A stretch of DNA of 58,385 nt from Gammaproteobacteria bacterium (lineage in GTDB: Bacteria > Pseudomonadota > Gammaproteobacteria > Arenicellales > CAJQKF01): positions 1 through 58,385 of the forward strand of contig JAUIEZ010000012.1 of the NCBI GenBank assembly GCA_030429665.1, written 5' to 3'. The notes beneath the pieces were generated by a model. It was given only the letters and a program-made list of their open reading frames with translations, had not been told where the DNA came from and did not search any database. The position numbers were made by a program, and so were the translations under genes. Below are positions 27,394 through 35,361 of this stretch, one piece after another (the stretch's first letter is position 1; each line of letters starts with the position of its first letter).

Positions 27394-28434
27394 CTAGGCG
27401 CGTTCGGGTCGCGGGGGGCCGTCGAAATGCCAGTGGGCCGGTTCGGCACCCGCGAACGGTGAAGAAAAGGCGTGCAGCGATTCGCCCAGCAGGCAGCCGA
27501 GGTAGGCTGTCCTGCGGTCCGGTCCGCCAAATGCCAGGCTGGATATGTTTCGCAGCCGCCGGCTGACGGCGCGGTCGAGGTGCTCGCGATCCATGCCGCC
27601 GGCGAGGTACGCCGCTTCGACCCATGCCACGTGCTCGCGGTCGCAGTCCTCGATCACGGTGGCCTGGGCGCCGTCGTCCGTGACGCGAATCACCCGATTG
27701 CTGACGATGCTCGTCACCCATGCCGCGCCCTGCGCATCGAACGCCAGGCCGTCGGGAAACGAGCCCGGTCCGAATTCGGTCAAGGTGCGTCGGTTTCGCA
27801 GTTCGCCCTCATCGTCGATGTCGAAGACGGTCAACCGGCGCGAGAACGTTTCGTTGACGAACAGTCGCCGGCCGTCGGGATGCACCTGGCATTCGTTGGT
27901 GTACCCCAGGCCGTCGGCCACGATACGAGCGCCGCGACGATCCACGAGGACGATGAATCCGTCGGCGTGATCGGCGCGGTAGCCTCGCGCGCGTGGCGCG
28001 AGCCGGGTGCTGACGGTCACCCAGACCCGCCCCCGGCCGTCGAGAAGCGCGAAATTGGTCGGCGGCAGGGCCGTGCCGTCGGCTTCCAGGACGAACGGGC
28101 TCACCGAACCGTCGCCGTGAAGCCGATAGACGCCGCCTTCGGTTTCACCGAGGTGGCAGGCGAGAAACGAACCATCCGGCATGAGCGCGATGCCGTTGGG
28201 GCGCAATGCGAAACCGGCATCGCTGGCGAGCAGGGACCACTGGCCGCCGTCGGGCTCCAATACGCTCACGCCGCCGCGCCAATCGGACGTGTAGATGCGG
28301 GCGTTCGCGGTGCATAACACGCATTCCGGACGTGCCAGCGCGGCACCGCGGGTGGTCAATTCCGTCGCGTCGATCGTCATTGCCTGGTGGACCAAGAAAC
28401 CATTCCAATCAGCGGGCGAAGCGGATTGTTTCAT
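27394..28434 (-). CDS. SMP-30/gluconolactonase/LRE-like lactonase
   Basis: A six-bladed beta-propeller hydrolase of up to 346 residues that usually opens sugar lactones using one divalent metal. Family features include the early RPECVLCTANARIYTSDW, LRPNGIALMPDG, YTNECQVHPDGRRLFVNE and FPDGLAFDAQGAAWVTS, which hold metal-binding and catalytic residues. The start is uncertain: ATG 28434 gives the full frame, and ATG 28380 (MTIDATEL) fits better with relatives; neither has a clear ribosome-binding site. It is the first gene of the minus-strand operon, divergent from tctC. Confidence 0.85.
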   Translation of the reverse strand: MKQSASPADWNGFLVHQAMTIDATELTTRGAALARPECVLCTANARIYTSDWRGGVSVLEPDGGQWSLLASDAGFALRPNGIALMPDGSFLACHLGETEGGVYRLHGDGSVSPFVLEADGTALPPTNFALLDGRGRVWVTVSTRLAPRARGYRADHADGFIVLVDRRGARIVADGLGYTNECQVHPDGRRLFVNETFSRRLTVFDIDDEGELRNRRTLTEFGPGSFPDGLAFDAQGAAWVTSIVSNRVIRVTDDGAQATVIEDCDREHVAWVEAAYLAGGMDREHLDRAVSRRLRNISSLAFGGPDRRTAYLGCLLGESLHAFSSPFAGAEPAHWHFDGPPRPERA

Positions 28435-28473
28435 ATCCGGTGCTTCGCCGGCTGGTTAATGAAGCTGTTAGTG

Positions 28474-28506
28474 TATTGTAAAACGAATAAGTTAACGTAT
28501 ACAATA
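28474..28506. promoter_or_regulatory. candidate operator in the divergent SMP-30/tctC promoter region
   Basis: A perfect 7-bp inverted repeat, TATTGTA (28474-28480) and TACAATA (28500-28506), separated by 19 bases, in a locally AT-rich stretch of an otherwise GC-rich region. The right half contains GTATACAAT, close to the TTGTATACAA-like sites bound by many FCD-type GntR regulators. Such a regulator is encoded at 24452-25150 at the end of the divergent operon. Position and sequence suggest control of both directions. Binding is inferred. Confidence 0.45.
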
Positions 28507-28656
28507 ATTCTCGCGAGTCGTCACCACAAAGTCGGTCTTGCGTACGTGGCGAGCGGTTCCGACCGCCCTGTCGAACTCGCAAAGTGAAAGAAGACAGCGC
28601 TCCCGGCCACGCGATTGCACCGCCGGGAGAAAATCACTGCTATGGAGGAAACATCG

Positions 28657-29661
28657 ATGAACAATCTGCTGAAGATCGCATCCGTCGCGGCGCTGATGGG
28701 TGCCACCGTTTCGGCCTCGGCCGACTATCCGGCCCGCGATATCACCAATGCGGTCGTATGGGGTGCCGGGGGCGGCACCGACGTATGCAACCGGACGATC
28801 ATGGCCGAGATGTCCGAGGTGCTCGGGGTCAACGTGAACGTAGTGAACAAGACCGGCGGCGTCGCCGGTTCGATCGGAATGAACTTCGTGAAGGACCAGC
28901 CCGGAGACGGCTACACGCTGGTCGGCTTGTCGGAGTCGAACGTCACCTCCGCGGTCCAGGGTGGATTCGACGCCCGGTTCACCGATGTCTGGCACCCCTT
29001 CATCGTCGGTGGTTCGCCGGACGTGATCTCGGTAACGCCGGGTTCGGGCTTCGACAGTTTCAAGGCGCTCGTCGACGCGGCCGTGGGGAAGCCAGGCGAG
29101 ATCAAGGCCTGCGCCAGCGGCGCCGGGTCGATTCACCATCTGAACCTCCTCGCCGTGGAAGACGGCACCGGCGCCAAGTTCCAGTTCGTGCCGTACAAGG
29201 GATCGGCGCCCTGCCAGAATGCCGCGTTGAGCGGTGAGATGACCGTGGTGGTCACCTCGGTCGCCGAGCAGGCGCAATTGATCAAGGGCGGCAAGCTGGT
29301 GCCGCTCGCCGTGTTGGTGCCGGAGGCCTTCGACATTGACGGGCACGGCACGATCCCCTCGGCGTTCGACGGCTATCCCGACCTCGCCGACGTCCTGCCG
29401 ATCATGCAGGCCATCGGCTTCGCGGTGAAGAACGATGCGCCCGACGAAGTCAAACAGGTGCTCGGCGATGCCTTCGAAAAGGCCATGGCGAGCGATGCGT
29501 TGCAGGCGTTCGGCGCTTCCAACTACTACGTGCTGTCCGGCAAGCACGGCGAGGATGCCAAGGACGTGTTCAACGCCCTGGAATCCCAGTTCGCATGGAA
29601 ACTGTTCGAGCTGGGCGCGGCCAAGTTCAGCCCCGAGAAATTCGGCATTCCCAAGCCCTGA
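28657..29661 (+). CDS. tctC: tripartite tricarboxylate transporter substrate-binding protein (TctC/Bug)
   Basis: A 334-residue periplasmic binding protein. The ATG at 28657 is preceded by GGAGGAA and opens a signal peptide (MNNLLKIASVAALMG, cut near SASA-DYPA). The mature start YPARDITNAVVWGAGGGTD and the later KDQPGDGYTLVG match the ligand-binding loops of Bug-type proteins, which capture citrate, tartrate, other carboxylates or related compounds. It supplies the TctA/TctB permease encoded just downstream. The 104 bases between tctC and tctB hold no gene. Confidence 0.9.
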   Translation: MNNLLKIASVAALMGATVSASADYPARDITNAVVWGAGGGTDVCNRTIMAEMSEVLGVNVNVVNKTGGVAGSIGMNFVKDQPGDGYTLVGLSESNVTSAVQGGFDARFTDVWHPFIVGGSPDVISVTPGSGFDSFKALVDAAVGKPGEIKACASGAGSIHHLNLLAVEDGTGAKFQFVPYKGSAPCQNAALSGEMTVVVTSVAEQAQLIKGGKLVPLAVLVPEAFDIDGHGTIPSAFDGYPDLADVLPIMQAIGFAVKNDAPDEVKQVLGDAFEKAMASDALQAFGASNYYVLSGKHGEDAKDVFNALESQFAWKLFELGAAKFSPEKFGIPKP

Positions 29662-29764
29662 AGCATCGGTCGATGGGCGGTTCCGGCTCCGTCCGCGCGG
29701 TGCGGCGGGGTCGGGCCGGCGTTCAGGCGGCCGGCGCGAAGCCGGGTAGACGACGGGAGCGGAC

Positions 29765-30805
29765 GTGAACACCGAACGACTGCGCAGGGCGGATTTCAAG
29801 ACCGGGATCATCCTGGTCGCGGCGTGCCTCTGGCTCATGGGCGTGACCTTCGCCTTCATGCCGTTCCGGGAGACCTACGGCGGCGTCGAGAACGCGTGGT
29901 ACGTGTCGCCGTGGATTTTTCCCGCGGTGGTGCTGACGCTGCTTCTCGTGGTTTCGCTGGTGCTTACCGTCAATGCCGCGCTGCGCGGCGGCCATCTCGA
30001 CGTGGTTCGGTTCCCCGACGCGCGTTGGCGGTCCTTCCGGCTGACCGGAACCGGGCGTGTCATGGCGGCGGCGCTCGCCGTCGCCAGCGGCGCCGGTCTC
30101 GTCTACCTCGTGGTCAACATCGAGGAGAAGATTCGGGTCACCAGGGAAGAGGCGAAGTGGCTGGCTGACCCGTCGACCGCCGAGGTCTTCGACTGGAGCA
30201 GTCCGACGGCCCTCGTGCCCCTGGCCATCATCACGATCGTCTTTCTGTTCGCGGCCGGCATCCTGGCGGTGTCGTTGTTGCGACCCGTGATCCGGACTGC
30301 CGCGCCGGCGGACGCCGCGGACGACGCCCGGCGAGAAACGAAGCTTCGCTTCGGCGTGATCGCCCTGCTGTTCGTGCTTCTGGTGTACGTGTTCGTGCCG
30401 TACGTGGACTTCTTCGTCGCGGTGCTGCTGTTCCTGTACGTGTTCACGACGCTGTTTCACGTCGACCACGGCGCGATGCAGCGTGCCGCACTCGTCACCT
30501 TCATCGCGGCGGGCGTATTCACGGCACTGGTTCGCGTGCTCGGTTTGCACGTTTACATCGATGCGTACTGGACGTACTTCAGCGATGCGGTCGTGTTCGC
30601 CGCAACCGTCGGCGTGATGGCGTGGAACCACCGCCTGGGCGCCTCGATCCGGTCGACTCGTGCATCTCATCGCACGGTTCTCGCGGTTTCCTGGATCACG
30701 CCGCTGGTGCTCGTTCCGGTATTCCGGTTCGGCTTGCTGGTTCCGCTGCCGTACGAAGGCGGCGCGGTCGAGCTTCTGCACCAGCTCCGCTACCTGCTCC
30801 GTTGA
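29765..30805 (+). CDS. tctB: TctB-family small permease subunit, enlarged
   Basis: A membrane protein of 346 residues starting at GTG 29765, between tctC and tctA as usual for TctB. The N-terminal part (DFKTGIILVAACLWLMG, WYVSPWIFPAVVLTLLL) resembles the start of TctB proteins. However, typical TctB has about 150 residues and four membrane helices, and this protein has roughly eight or nine hydrophobic segments. It may be an extended TctB with an internal insertion or a duplicated module. It supports TctA in transport; no catalytic role is expected. Confidence 0.75.
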   Translation: MNTERLRRADFKTGIILVAACLWLMGVTFAFMPFRETYGGVENAWYVSPWIFPAVVLTLLLVVSLVLTVNAALRGGHLDVVRFPDARWRSFRLTGTGRVMAAALAVASGAGLVYLVVNIEEKIRVTREEAKWLADPSTAEVFDWSSPTALVPLAIITIVFLFAAGILAVSLLRPVIRTAAPADAADDARRETKLRFGVIALLFVLLVYVFVPYVDFFVAVLLFLYVFTTLFHVDHGAMQRAALVTFIAAGVFTALVRVLGLHVYIDAYWTYFSDAVVFAATVGVMAWNHRLGASIRSTRASHRTVLAVSWITPLVLVPVFRFGLLVPLPYEGGAVELLHQLRYLLR

Positions 30806-30832
30806 CCCGGACTGCCTGACGGGGGTTTTCAC

Positions 30833-32383
30833 GTGGAGATCGTTGCCATCGTCGTGGAGCGGATCGCCGAGTTCGGCGTGGTGCTCGTTTCGTTGCTCTC
30901 GGTGAAGAACGTCCTGGTGCTTTTCGGCGCGACCATACTGGGTATCGTGTTCGGCGCGCTGCCGGGATTGACGGCAACGCTGGGCGTTGCACTGTTGACC
31001 ACGTTGACCTACGGCATCGATCACGACACCGCCTTCATCGCCCTGCTGTCGATCTACGTGGGCGCCGTCTACGGCGGCTCATACTCGGCGATCCTTCTGA
31101 ACATACCGGGAACCGCCGCCGCCGCGACCGCCGTCGACGGCTACCCGCTGGCGCTCAAGGGCGAGGGTGGACGGGCGCTTGGCATGACGACCACCGCGTC
31201 CCTCGTCGGCACCGTATTCGGCCTGCTGTGCCTGGTACTGATCGCGCCGATGATCATCGACCTCGCACTGGCGTTCACGACGTTCGAGAAATTCTGGCTG
31301 GCGATGTTCGGCATCGTCATCAGCGGCACGCTGACCAGCCGCGATCTCGTCTACAAGGGCTGGATCGCCGGACTCATCGGCCTGTGGCTGTCGACCATCG
31401 GGCAGGAGCAACTCCAGACGTTCCCCCGCTACACCCAGGACCTTCCCGCCTTGCAGGGCGGCATCGACATCGTGCCGGTGCTGATCGGCGCCTTCGGCAT
31501 ACCGCAAATCATCAAGGCGCTGGGTCGCAAGCTCGAGGGCGCGCGGGACATCGCGCTCAAGCGCGTCCTGCCCGAGCTGAAAACCATCGGCCGCAATCTG
31601 CATCACATCCTGCGTTCGTCGAGCATCGGCGTGTTCATCGGCTCAATTCCCGGAATTGGCGAGGATATCGCCGGCTGGGTCTCCTACGGCGTGGCGCGCA
31701 ACACCTCGCGGCACCCGGAGACGTTCGGCACCGGCGAGGTCGAGGCCGTGGTGTCCACCGAGTGCGCAAACAACGCCTGCATCGGCGGCGCGTTGATCCC
31801 GTTGCTGACGCTCGGCATCCCCGGCAGTCCGCCGGCGGCGATGCTGCTTGGCGCCTTGATGCTGCACAACGTGACGCCGGGACCGATGATCGAGTTCGAG
31901 AACCCCGGGTTCATTCTCGGCTTCACCGCGATCCTGCTGCTTGCCGCGTTCGCCATGTGGGTCAGCGGCATGCTGCTCGCGCGCCAGGTGGTCAAGGTAT
32001 TGCGCGTGCCGCCGGCGTTGTTCATGCCGGTGATCGGCGTCCTGTGCGTCATCGGCTCGTACTCGCTGGGCCTGCAGTTGGTGAACCTGTACCTGATGGT
32101 CGTGGTCGGTATCGCCGCCTATTTCCTGTCCGAGATGGAATACCCGATCGCACCGCTGGTGATCGGCGTCATCCTCGGCCCGATGGCAGACGAGAATCTG
32201 CGCCGCGGCCTGATGGTCTCGGGGGGCGACGTCGGCGAGATCTTCACGCGCCCCTGGTGCATCGGGTTGCTGGTCGTCATCGGCCTGACCATCGCGAGCC
32301 AGGTGCCCGTGCTCAAGCGGTGGCGTCGCAAAGCCTGGCGCCGTTTCGCGCCCGAGTCCCGCGACGCGGGCATGGAGGAATGA
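30833..32383 (+). CDS. tctA: tripartite tricarboxylate transporter large permease TctA
   Basis: A 516-residue inner-membrane permease with about twelve hydrophobic segments, starting at GTG 30833 after a GACGGGGG site. The TctA signature appears near the N-terminus (VFGALPGLTATLGVALL) and again in the middle (GSIPGIGEDIAGWVSY), as two symmetric pore loops. ALLLNIPG-like and LTLGIPGSPPAAMLLGAL segments are also typical. It imports the ligand of TctC using the ion gradient. It converges on the methyltransferase gene with 98 bases between. Confidence 0.93.
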   Translation: MEIVAIVVERIAEFGVVLVSLLSVKNVLVLFGATILGIVFGALPGLTATLGVALLTTLTYGIDHDTAFIALLSIYVGAVYGGSYSAILLNIPGTAAAATAVDGYPLALKGEGGRALGMTTTASLVGTVFGLLCLVLIAPMIIDLALAFTTFEKFWLAMFGIVISGTLTSRDLVYKGWIAGLIGLWLSTIGQEQLQTFPRYTQDLPALQGGIDIVPVLIGAFGIPQIIKALGRKLEGARDIALKRVLPELKTIGRNLHHILRSSSIGVFIGSIPGIGEDIAGWVSYGVARNTSRHPETFGTGEVEAVVSTECANNACIGGALIPLLTLGIPGSPPAAMLLGALMLHNVTPGPMIEFENPGFILGFTAILLLAAFAMWVSGMLLARQVVKVLRVPPALFMPVIGVLCVIGSYSLGLQLVNLYLMVVVGIAAYFLSEMEYPIAPLVIGVILGPMADENLRRGLMVSGGDVGEIFTRPWCIGLLVVIGLTIASQVPVLKRWRRKAWRRFAPESRDAGMEE

Positions 32384-32481
32384 GACGTCGCTCCCCTGAA
32401 CGTCGTCACGGTCCTGTTCGCGATCGCCCCAATCACCGGGTTGTCGCGTTGGCCGCGTCGGCGGCGAGGCGACACCCCGTG

Positions 32482-33168
32482 TCACCGAGGCCTACTGGTT
32501 AGGACCCCCGCGCGCTTGCGCGCGCGAGCGACCCAGTGCGAGCGACGCCGGCCGTCGCCGCCGGTCACCGGCGGTTCAACCTTGTGATGCAAGGAGACGA
32601 GATCGAACCGCGCCAGCAACCGTCTCGCTTCGGTCTCGTCGGCATAGTAGTGGGGAACATCCTTCTCGATGCCGGCGAGCGGCGCGAAGGTGGTCGACTC
32701 CAACTGCCGGCCCTGTCCGTACTCGGAGTCGCGCGTCGACTTGAGGGTCATGAACAGCAGACCGCCGTCGCGCAAGGAGAAGTCGATGTTGCCCAGCACG
32801 GTTTCGACCTCGCGCCTCGTCGCGTGGTAAACCACGTTGAAGGCGACGACGGCATCGAAGGCGCCCGCTGCAAATGGCCACGCAAGCATGTTGCAGCGGC
32901 ACAGTTTCGCGCCGAGCCCGGCTCGACGCAGGCGCTCCGCGGTGTGAGCCATCGCGCTGGCGGAGACGTCCGTGGCGGTGACATCGAAGCCGCGCGAAGC
33001 GAGGTATGCCGTGTGCCTTCCGACGCCGCAGCCGAGATCGTGTACCCGCGAGCACTGCCCTCGATTCAGCCACGATGCGAAGGCCACGATCTCCTCGGCA
33101 ACCTGCGTCCAGCGCCCCGGCATCTCGCCGAGCGCCCGGTTCCAGTCCCATCCGGCTCGCACGCTCAT
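32482..33168 (-). CDS. class I SAM-dependent methyltransferase
   Basis: A 228-residue methyltransferase. The SAM-binding motif is VHDLGCGVGRHTAYLASRG, followed by DVTATDVSASAM with the ribose-binding aspartate. GGLLFMTLKSTRDSEYGQG later in the chain resembles methyltransferases of the tellurite-resistance TehB type. The ATG at 33168 fits the alignment; the open frame continues upstream without family similarity. It stands alone on the minus strand, divergent from the cupin gene. Substrate unknown. Confidence 0.82.
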   Translation of the reverse strand: MSVRAGWDWNRALGEMPGRWTQVAEEIVAFASWLNRGQCSRVHDLGCGVGRHTAYLASRGFDVTATDVSASAMAHTAERLRRAGLGAKLCRCNMLAWPFAAGAFDAVVAFNVVYHATRREVETVLGNIDFSLRDGGLLFMTLKSTRDSEYGQGRQLESTTFAPLAGIEKDVPHYYADETEARRLLARFDLVSLHHKVEPPVTGGDGRRRSHWVARARKRAGVLTSRPR

Positions 33169-33353
33169 GTTCCCGTGCGAGCCACCGGGCCGTTCCGCGC
33201 GACGACGTCTTTGATATATTGAACGAGAGGCGCGCCGGCGTGGGACGCCGCGGTCGGGCGCGCCTCGTGATCGTCCGCGAGCCGGACGCGTTCGGGTCGG
33301 CGGGTGCGTCTGGCTTTCGTTGGACCGGCCATTCGAACTACCCAGGGGGATCG

Positions 33354-33434
33354 ATGAAAATGTACAACAGAACCGAACAGGCGGGTAGCGTGCTCGCTTC
33401 GCGCGCCGTCTTCGCGTACGTGGTACGCCCATGA
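33354..33434 (+). CDS. 26-residue upstream ORF coupled to the cupin gene
   Basis: A short frame that starts at ATG 33354 after an AGGGGGAT ribosome-binding site, much stronger than that of the gene it precedes. It ends at TGA 33432-33434, which overlaps the ATG of the cupin gene (ATGA). The product (MKMYNRTEQAGSVLASRAVF and six more residues) has no clear signal peptide or regulatory run of one amino acid. Position and overlap suggest a leader peptide that couples translation to the cupin gene. Expression is not proven. Confidence 0.5.
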   Translation: MKMYNRTEQAGSVLASRAVFAYVVRP

Positions 33435-33829
33435 CCACGCTGTTCAAGAACCAGGCGTTCACCATATCCCATGCCGACGGCTCGCGCTTCGAGGGCGAAG
33501 GACTTCGCGCGTTCTTCGAGTACCGCAAGCTCGGCATCGCCGGGGCGACCGGCGGAAAATTCGATGCGCACGTCATCCGCGCGGTGCCGGGGCGACACTC
33601 GGAGGCGAAATGGCACACCCACGACCTCGACTTCCAGATGGTCTACGTCACCCGCGGCTGGGTCGTGTTCGAGTACGAGGGCGAAGGCGAGCACGTCCTG
33701 CGTGCCGGTTCCTGTGTCCTGCAGCCGCCGGGTATCCGCCACCGGGAGGTGCGCCACTCCGACGACATGGAACTGATCGAGATCGTGTCCCCGGCCGATT
33801 TCGGAACCCGTGACGCAACGGCGCCCTAG
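33431..33829 (+). CDS. single-domain cupin protein
   Basis: A 132-residue beta-barrel protein with both cupin motifs: KWHTHDLDFQMVYVTRGWVV (histidines and glutamine as possible metal ligands) and AGSCVLQPPGIRHREV (last histidine ligand). Small cupins bind metals and act as isomerases, dioxygenases or sensors. The sequence gives no clear choice. It has no convincing ribosome-binding site of its own and overlaps the short upstream ORF, so it probably depends on translational coupling. The 95 bases up to the convergent transporter gene hold no feature. Confidence 0.85.
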   Translation: MTTLFKNQAFTISHADGSRFEGEGLRAFFEYRKLGIAGATGGKFDAHVIRAVPGRHSEAKWHTHDLDFQMVYVTRGWVVFEYEGEGEHVLRAGSCVLQPPGIRHREVRHSDDMELIEIVSPADFGTRDATAP

Positions 33830-33924
33830 GCGGCGGGAAGCAGCCTTGTCCGGGATGATTCGATGCCTGCCTCGCCTCGCCATTCGAGTGGGGAGGGTCG
33901 GGCAATGAGGTTTGCCGTGGCCGG

Positions 33925-34857
33925 TTACCCGGTCGCGGGCCGGCGGGCGAAGCGTGCCGGCAACCGGCCGTCGATGGCAACGAGACTTGCGGCGATGATC
34001 GCCATGCCCGCGAAATGCCGCGCTTCCAGTCGCTCGTCGAGAATCAACGCGCCCAGGACGACGGCGCTGACCGGCACCAGCAGCGTCACCAGTAACAGGT
34101 TCACCGCCCCGGCGGCGGCAAGAATCCGGAAGTAGAGAACGTAGGCGAGTGCCGTGCAAAGGATCGCCAGTGCCACGACGGCAGCGATGACTTCGGCGCC
34201 CGGCATCGCCAGGGTCCAGGGTCGGTCGGTCAGTATCGCCACCGGCAGCAGCAGGCAGCTCGACGCCGTGACCTGCCCGGCGGCAGTTTGTATCGGCGTG
34301 ACGCCGAGATCCCGAAACCGGCGGCCGTATACCCCGGCGAACGCGTAGCTGATCGAGGCGCCGACGAAGGCGAGCTGGGCGACGACCGCCACGCCGAAGT
34401 GCTCGAGGGCGTCCGCGCCGATGAGAACGACGACCCCCGCGAATCCGAGCACGACCCCCGCGATTCGCGACGGCGTCAGTCGCTCGTCCAGCGTCAGGAA
34501 GTGTGCGACCAGCACCGTGAATACCGGCGTGGTCGCGTTGAGTATGGCCGCGATACCGGAGGCGACGTGGGATTGGCCCCAGACGATCAGGCTGAAAGGA
34601 ATCGCGTTGTTCAAAAGGCCCATGCCCAGGAATGCCATCCACACGCGCCGTTGCGCCGGCATGCGGCCGCCGCTCGCGTGGATGACGACCCACAGCGTCG
34701 CCGCGCCGCCGGCGACCCGCAGGAAGACGACGGTGAAGGTAGGCAGTTCGGCCACCGCCAGCGCATTGAAAAAGAACGAACCGCCCCAGATGACCGAGAG
34801 CGTGACGAGCAGCGCCCATTCCACCGTGCCCATCGGGCGGGCCGAGGCGCCGTCCAT
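33925..34857 (-). CDS. EamA/DMT-family transporter
   Basis: A 310-residue permease with about ten hydrophobic segments in two repeats; WALLVTLSVIWGGSFFFNAL is the characteristic first helix. The second EamA half starts near GVTPIQTAAGQVTASSCLLL. The ATG at 34857 directly follows the stop of the ogt gene (TAGATG), so it is translated from the alkylation-repair mRNA. A role in exporting a damaging metabolite would fit but is a guess. An alternative start is ATG 34833. Confidence 0.85.
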   Translation of the reverse strand: MDGASARPMGTVEWALLVTLSVIWGGSFFFNALAVAELPTFTVVFLRVAGGAATLWVVIHASGGRMPAQRRVWMAFLGMGLLNNAIPFSLIVWGQSHVASGIAAILNATTPVFTVLVAHFLTLDERLTPSRIAGVVLGFAGVVVLIGADALEHFGVAVVAQLAFVGASISYAFAGVYGRRFRDLGVTPIQTAAGQVTASSCLLLPVAILTDRPWTLAMPGAEVIAAVVALAILCTALAYVLYFRILAAAGAVNLLLVTLLVPVSAVVLGALILDERLEARHFAGMAIIAASLVAIDGRLPARFARRPATG

Positions 34858-35361
34858 CTAGATCAGCAGGGCGCCTTCGTGGCGCAACAGCCAGGCCTTG
34901 GCCTGCAGGCCGCCGCCGAAGCCGGTCAGCGAGCCATCGGCGCCGATGACGCGGTGACAGGGCACGACCAGGGGAACCGGGTTGATGCCGTTGGCCCGGC
35001 CCACGGCGCGCGTCGCGGTGGGCCGGCCGAGCGATCGCGCCACCTCGCCGTAGCTGCGGGTCTGCCCGACCGGGATGCGGCGCAGCTCGCGCCACACGGC
35101 GCACTCGAAGTCTGTGCCGTGAAGCTCCACCTCCAACTGTTCCAGGGCATGCAGGTCGCCATCGAAATAGGCGTCGAGCGCGGCGGCGGCAGCACCATGG
35201 GGCTCGCCGTCGATCACCGTGTTCTCTTCGGTCACCGATCGCGTCCGCGTTGACATGCGGTCGTTGGCATCCGGGAAGCCGATGGTCACCACCGCGTCGC
35301 CACGGGTGATCACGGTGAGCGGACCGATGGGGCTGTCGTGAACGAATCGAATCAGGTTCAT
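34858..35361 (-). CDS. ogt: methylated-DNA-protein-cysteine S-methyltransferase (Ogt)
   Basis: A 167-residue suicide DNA-repair protein that removes O6-alkyl groups from guanine onto its own cysteine, C135, in VVPCHRVIGADGSLTGFGGG. The N-terminal ribonuclease-like domain and the helix-turn-helix with SYGEVARSLGRPTATRAVG are present. The Ada regulatory N-domain is absent here but is found in the upstream glycosylase, whose stop overlaps this start by 4 bases. The two genes together supply both direct reversal and base excision of alkyl damage. Confidence 0.94.
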   Translation of the reverse strand: MNLIRFVHDSPIGPLTVITRGDAVVTIGFPDANDRMSTRTRSVTEENTVIDGEPHGAAAAALDAYFDGDLHALEQLEVELHGTDFECAVWRELRRIPVGQTRSYGEVARSLGRPTATRAVGRANGINPVPLVVPCHRVIGADGSLTGFGGGLQAKAWLLRHEGALLI

